From: Rallus limicola
Taxonomy: Eukaryota; Chordata; Aves; Gruiformes; Rallidae
Direction: 5' to 3'
Assembly: GCA_022605955.1 (NCBI GenBank)
Contig: JAKCOZ010000007.1
Span: 9,987,501 to 10,051,500, forward strand
DNA: 64,000 nt
The position numbers and the translations under genes were made by a program. Positions 60,453 through 64,000 of the stretch are shown here, piece by piece; the stretch's first letter is position 1; each line of letters starts with the position of its first letter. The notes below the pieces were generated by a model. That model was not told the DNA's origin. It was given only the letters and a program-made list of their open reading frames with translations, and ran no database searches.

Positions 60453-61490
60453 CATTTTCCTCAGTTTATTTCCAATACAGAGTGCAATAATAATATATTA
60501 ATAGAGATGGTACAAAATTTTCACCTTTCCCTTATTGCTTGGGTAAGTAATCATTGAAATAATAGTACAAGTTCCTAATCTTCTCAATGTTTAAAATATT
60601 ATTTATTTCAATTTGGTTTCCTAGCTAAGGATCCATGACTTCACTAAAGTCTTCGGAGTTCAAAGAATATTGAATGTGGTATATCATCAGCACTGTTTTA
60701 CTTGTCACAGACATGAATCATCAACATTTCACTCTGCGAAATATGGCTATCAAAAATGCTTGTTATTTATTGTGACCAGTGATTCTTTGAGATCATCATC
60801 CATTGCACTGATCTATTAAAAAAATGGGAATTATATAAACCAGTCCAAGACATTTCAATTTTGATTCCACTGTCCTAAATTATTTTAAGAACCGCAAGCA
60901 TTGAAAAGAAGGACAACCTCTTAAAATCTGGAGTGGAATTTTGGCTTCACTGGCATCAACAGAAATGTTATCACACAATTTACTGCAGACAGGATTGCCT
61001 CAGGCTAGTAGTACTTAAAAGGTTGCACATTGGCTTAAAACAATTACCCACAATCTCTTTACTATTTAAAACTTTATTCAGAAATGTATAATCTGAGTAA
61101 AGATGTCTACTGCAAATAAACAGAACTCTACACTGTGAGTATGCTGTGAATGCCCTGTGACTGTGGCACAGTTACTTATTTTACAGAAACTAAATGAAAA
61201 AACAAATCTAGAATTTCCAACAACCAACATAACTCTTTCTCCTAGTTCAAATCCTGGATGGGCTAAAATACAGTATGCCTCTAAATACAGAAATGCAAAC
61301 AGAATGATTTATTAGTGCTTAATATAACATTTAAAATGTATGTGTCTTTCAGCTTAGCAGATGATACAGATTTTTAAGGATACATCACCTGACGTGGCAA
61401 CAAGCAACTATCATTACAAATGCAAACGATATTTTAAATGAGGATAAATATCTTTTACCACTCAGACCTAGTATTATGAAAAGCTTTTAC
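60453..61490. other. Intronic stretch
   Basis: Contains the second copy of the 965-bp-offset duplication; otherwise AT-rich with no gene. Confidence 0.6.
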
Positions 61491-61585
61491 CTTCACAGCA
61501 TACACCAGCTTCTTTAAAATCCAACTTAGAAGATAACAATAACCACTTATCTTCAATAGATTCAGCACTGACCTGTTTTGCTATC
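61491..61585 (-). CDS. CCDC178: Host gene exon 2
   Basis: 95 nt. Acceptor cttttatctgcag|gata, donor tgaag|gtaaaa. One base completes a Val codon from exon 1, then 31 codons plus one base that joins exon 3 in phase (Asp). The peptide (ESIEDKWLLLSSKLDFKEAG) is not coiled coil. Supported by both splice sites and by phase on both sides. Confidence 0.7.
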
Positions 61586-61855
61586 CTGCAGATAAAAGCC
61601 ACTGTCACTAAAAAATTTTGGACTGAATTTAAATTACCATTGTTAAGTAAATATTACTTTCAATGAGTCAGAATTTCCTTTCTTGAACCTTACACATTTA
61701 AATGCTGACTAATTAAATGGAATAATTGTTTAAAGGCATTGCAAATCATACAGAAGAATTATTAATTGTACAATTCTTATAGTACAATATAAATGCTTTT
61801 CTCACATTTCTTTGCAGAGATACAAGAAACAGATTTCTTTACATCTTGTACTTAC

Positions 61856-61981
61856 ACAGATCTTCGATTTTTGTCCTCATACCCAAGGATTTGCCAAAGA
61901 GAAACTGTTGTAGAAAAGCAGTTACTCTTTCCAAGTTCTGAACATACAGGAGCAATAGATGCTATATTTTCCAGGCTCATT
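61856..61981 (-). CDS. CCDC178: Host gene exon 1 (first recognised)
   Basis: 126 nt. Acceptor-like cttctgctgcttag|a, donor tctgt|gtaagt. 41 codons plus two bases, joining exon 2 in phase. The exon contains ATG at 61980-61978, which could be the start codon; otherwise one base completes a codon of an unseen upstream exon. No coiled coil. The left-hand splice site (donor) is strong; the role of the acceptor is uncertain. Confidence 0.52.
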
Positions 61982-64000
61982 CTAAGCAGCAGAAGCATTG
62001 AGCTCTGTGTCTGTGCAGACACAGCTAGGTTGCCACTTGCAGGTCAAAGGCAGTTTCAGTGTTACCAGTTTAAGGGAAGTCATCACTGGAGAGATAACAA
62101 TGAAATGAAAAAAGATATCTTTTTTTTTAGTGATAGAAAGAAAAGATGATCACAAGACAAGGCTTAATCAGTTTCCAGCAGACAAGCTTTTGAAATCTGG
62201 GGGAGTCAAAAGCAGAGATAGAGAAGGCTTCCTTAAAATGAGATCAGAATATATTTAACCTGTAAGTGAGAGGGAAAAAGAAGTAACAAGTAGTCAAAGA
62301 ACACAAGCAAATTATAGCCCTCAGGTGAGCTTAAGAGGCTCAGTAGCCTACTGGAGTTAACAAATGAAGGAAAGATAACCACTACCTGCTCATACCCACA
62401 CGTGTGGGTCAAAGAGCACATACAGGGCAGCCCTTCGCACGCAGCTAAGATGAAAAGAAATCTGCAATCAGAGCATTACATGGCACATACATGCATAATG
62501 GGAAGGTATATATTTCAAAGAACTCCACAGAAAAGCACCTTTCACCTGAAGTAATACAGACAAAAAGTCTATACCAAAAACAGACCTAAAGAAATACTAC
62601 TGAAATCTTATTAGATCAACAGAAAATATATCTAAGCTACAGGGGATAGAGCAAAAATTTCTGTGCAGTAATGGAAAATAGCAAGACTGTGGGCACGTAA
62701 ACTGGTGATGGAAGAGATATCAAATTAGATACAGAAGCACAAGTTTGATACAGAACAGGAGATGGGTAAGTAGGCAAACATAAATAACTCAGCAAGTCTA
62801 TCTGACATAAGTAAAGTTACACAGAGAAATACAGGGTTTGTTGATCAAAACATCCAGGACAAGAAGCTCAGTGCAAGAGACACATACTCCACTCCAAACT
62901 CCTCTTTCAATCTGTGCAACTAGAATAACCCAATGTCACCTGCACAATGAATAAAACAATTCATTCAAAGTTATTTTGTGTACTTTCTGAGTACTTGGCT
63001 TTTAAATACACTTGTATTGTATCCTAGGCATAGGAACACTTCAAGTTCTTTAGTGTATTTCAAAATACATACAGACAATATGTAAAGGTTGAAGGGAAAA
63101 TAGTATGATTTTTATGTTTGAAAATTATTTTAAATTTACATTTTAACCCTGCATTTCAAATTTAACTTTTAATAACTCTGTATGTATCCTAGATATTTCC
63201 AGTGCAAACATACCTATAAAAAAAACCAGTTCAACTTCTGGCTTTAATTTAGGCAATAGTGTCATTCAAGGCAATTTTGCCACTCAAGGACACATTTTTT
63301 CGAATTAAATATAAGTACTTGGCAAACTACACTGAAAACATAAAAATCATGCATTTAATAAGAATCTTAACAGTATCCAGTATAGGCAGACCATAAAAAA
63401 AAACAACTTGGGTTTTTTCCCTCCATCTTGTTACATCATGTGATGAAAAAGTGGCTGTTTCATTCAAACTTTTTTTCCTACTCTTTTTTTTAATTTCTTG
63501 TCCTCTACCTAGATGTAGCCAAGCTGAAACAAGAGTAATTTTGACTCTATGGAATTTCTAAAATTGTACACAGTACTTAGAGAACTTCACAAAGATCAGA
63601 GTAAGCATGCAGAAACTTTCAGAATGCTTGTGCATCATGTTCCAACCCAAAACTCAAAGCATCAAGTTCTTAAAATAAAGACCGTTATTCATATTTTCTC
63701 ATACCCAAAAATCTCATATATCTAATACATATCTCATACCTAAGTGTCTCGTATCTCAGTATATGAGATATTTGGTACAACTGGCACAATGTCAGAAGTA
63801 TCAACAACTGAACAACGGTTATCAACAGAAATTCATCACTTAAGGGGTTCCGAGACCAGTGATCATTTTAAATCTTTGAAAATTAACCAGTGAGTAGGAA
63901 GGATAGGAGAAATTCTCTATAAAGTCTTTTGGTCTTCTGAAGTAACAAAATCCTGTAGGCACTAAGAATGCATTCTGTTACAGAAGAACTTGGTAAACTC
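61982..64000. other. Stretch upstream of the first recognised host exon
   Basis: I find no further exon with both splice sites and fitting phase, although the gene may begin here or beyond. It contains a 14-bp perfect palindrome cccacacgtgtggg at 62395-62408. Otherwise AT-rich. Confidence 0.55.

Larger units (their letters stand above)
59640..60780 (+). repeat. Diverged direct duplication flanking exon 3
   Basis: About 175 bp at 59640-59815 recur in the same orientation at about 60600-60780, offset about 965 bp. The shared core is gacttcactaaagtcttc, followed by matching 'gtggtatatca', 'gacatgaa.catcaacat' and 'gctatcaaaaatgc'. There is roughly one mismatch per 6-8 bases. Exon 3 lies between the copies. 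Confidence 0.8.

Noticed and set aside
61793..62149. 118-codon + strand open frame
   Set aside because: It overlaps host exon 1 on the other strand and shows no recognisable domain.
1..64000. CRISPR array, bacterial operon or prophage structures
   Set aside because: No regular spaced repeats; splicing, CR1, LTRs and tRNA structure show a vertebrate (avian) genome.

Overview
The window looks like part of a bird genome. It carries three CR1 LINE 3' ends, two with the (ATTCTATG/ATTCTGTG)n type tail, many TG...CA avian ERV LTRs, and one split host gene with GT-AG introns. I cannot name the species.

Host gene: sixteen minus-strand exons run from 61981 down to 6452. All splice junctions are GT-AG and all phases agree, giving about 2,062 nt and 687 complete codons without a stop. 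The product is an almost continuous Glu/Lys/Gln-rich coiled coil. I assign it to CCDC178 from family resemblance; CCDC175-type proteins are the alternative. The 3' end of the gene is not recognised and probably lies left of position 1. The 5' end lies at or right of 61981. The exons include a 26-nt and a 39-nt micro-exon.

Retroviral block, 7276-20975: one complete ERV provirus (outer, 7281-20970, minus strand, 5-bp target duplication TCAGG) has a second provirus of the same family inserted in its pol gene in the same orientation (inner, 10798-17664, 4-bp duplication GACT). Each has 588-bp LTRs, a tRNA-Lys(CUU)-type primer binding site, gag, an in-frame UAG, protease-RT-RNase H-integrase, and no env. 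The pol looks ERV-L/spuma-like (class III). The inner copy is coding-complete; the outer one is broken only by the insertion. LTR pairs differ by 0 and 1 base as read by eye, so both insertions are very young. The block sits in the same sense as the host gene, in a 17.5-kb intron.

Other repeats: solo or partial LTRs at 21150, 27349, 35797, 39402, 40833 and 52430; CR1 fragments near 21088-22629 (split by an LTR), 24363, 36820 and perhaps 5361; microsatellites. An intronic tRNA-Gly(CCC) at 40316-40386 lies in the loop of an imperfect inverted repeat. Direct duplications surround host exon 3 near 59640-60780. The rest is AT-rich intronic DNA in which I see no gene.
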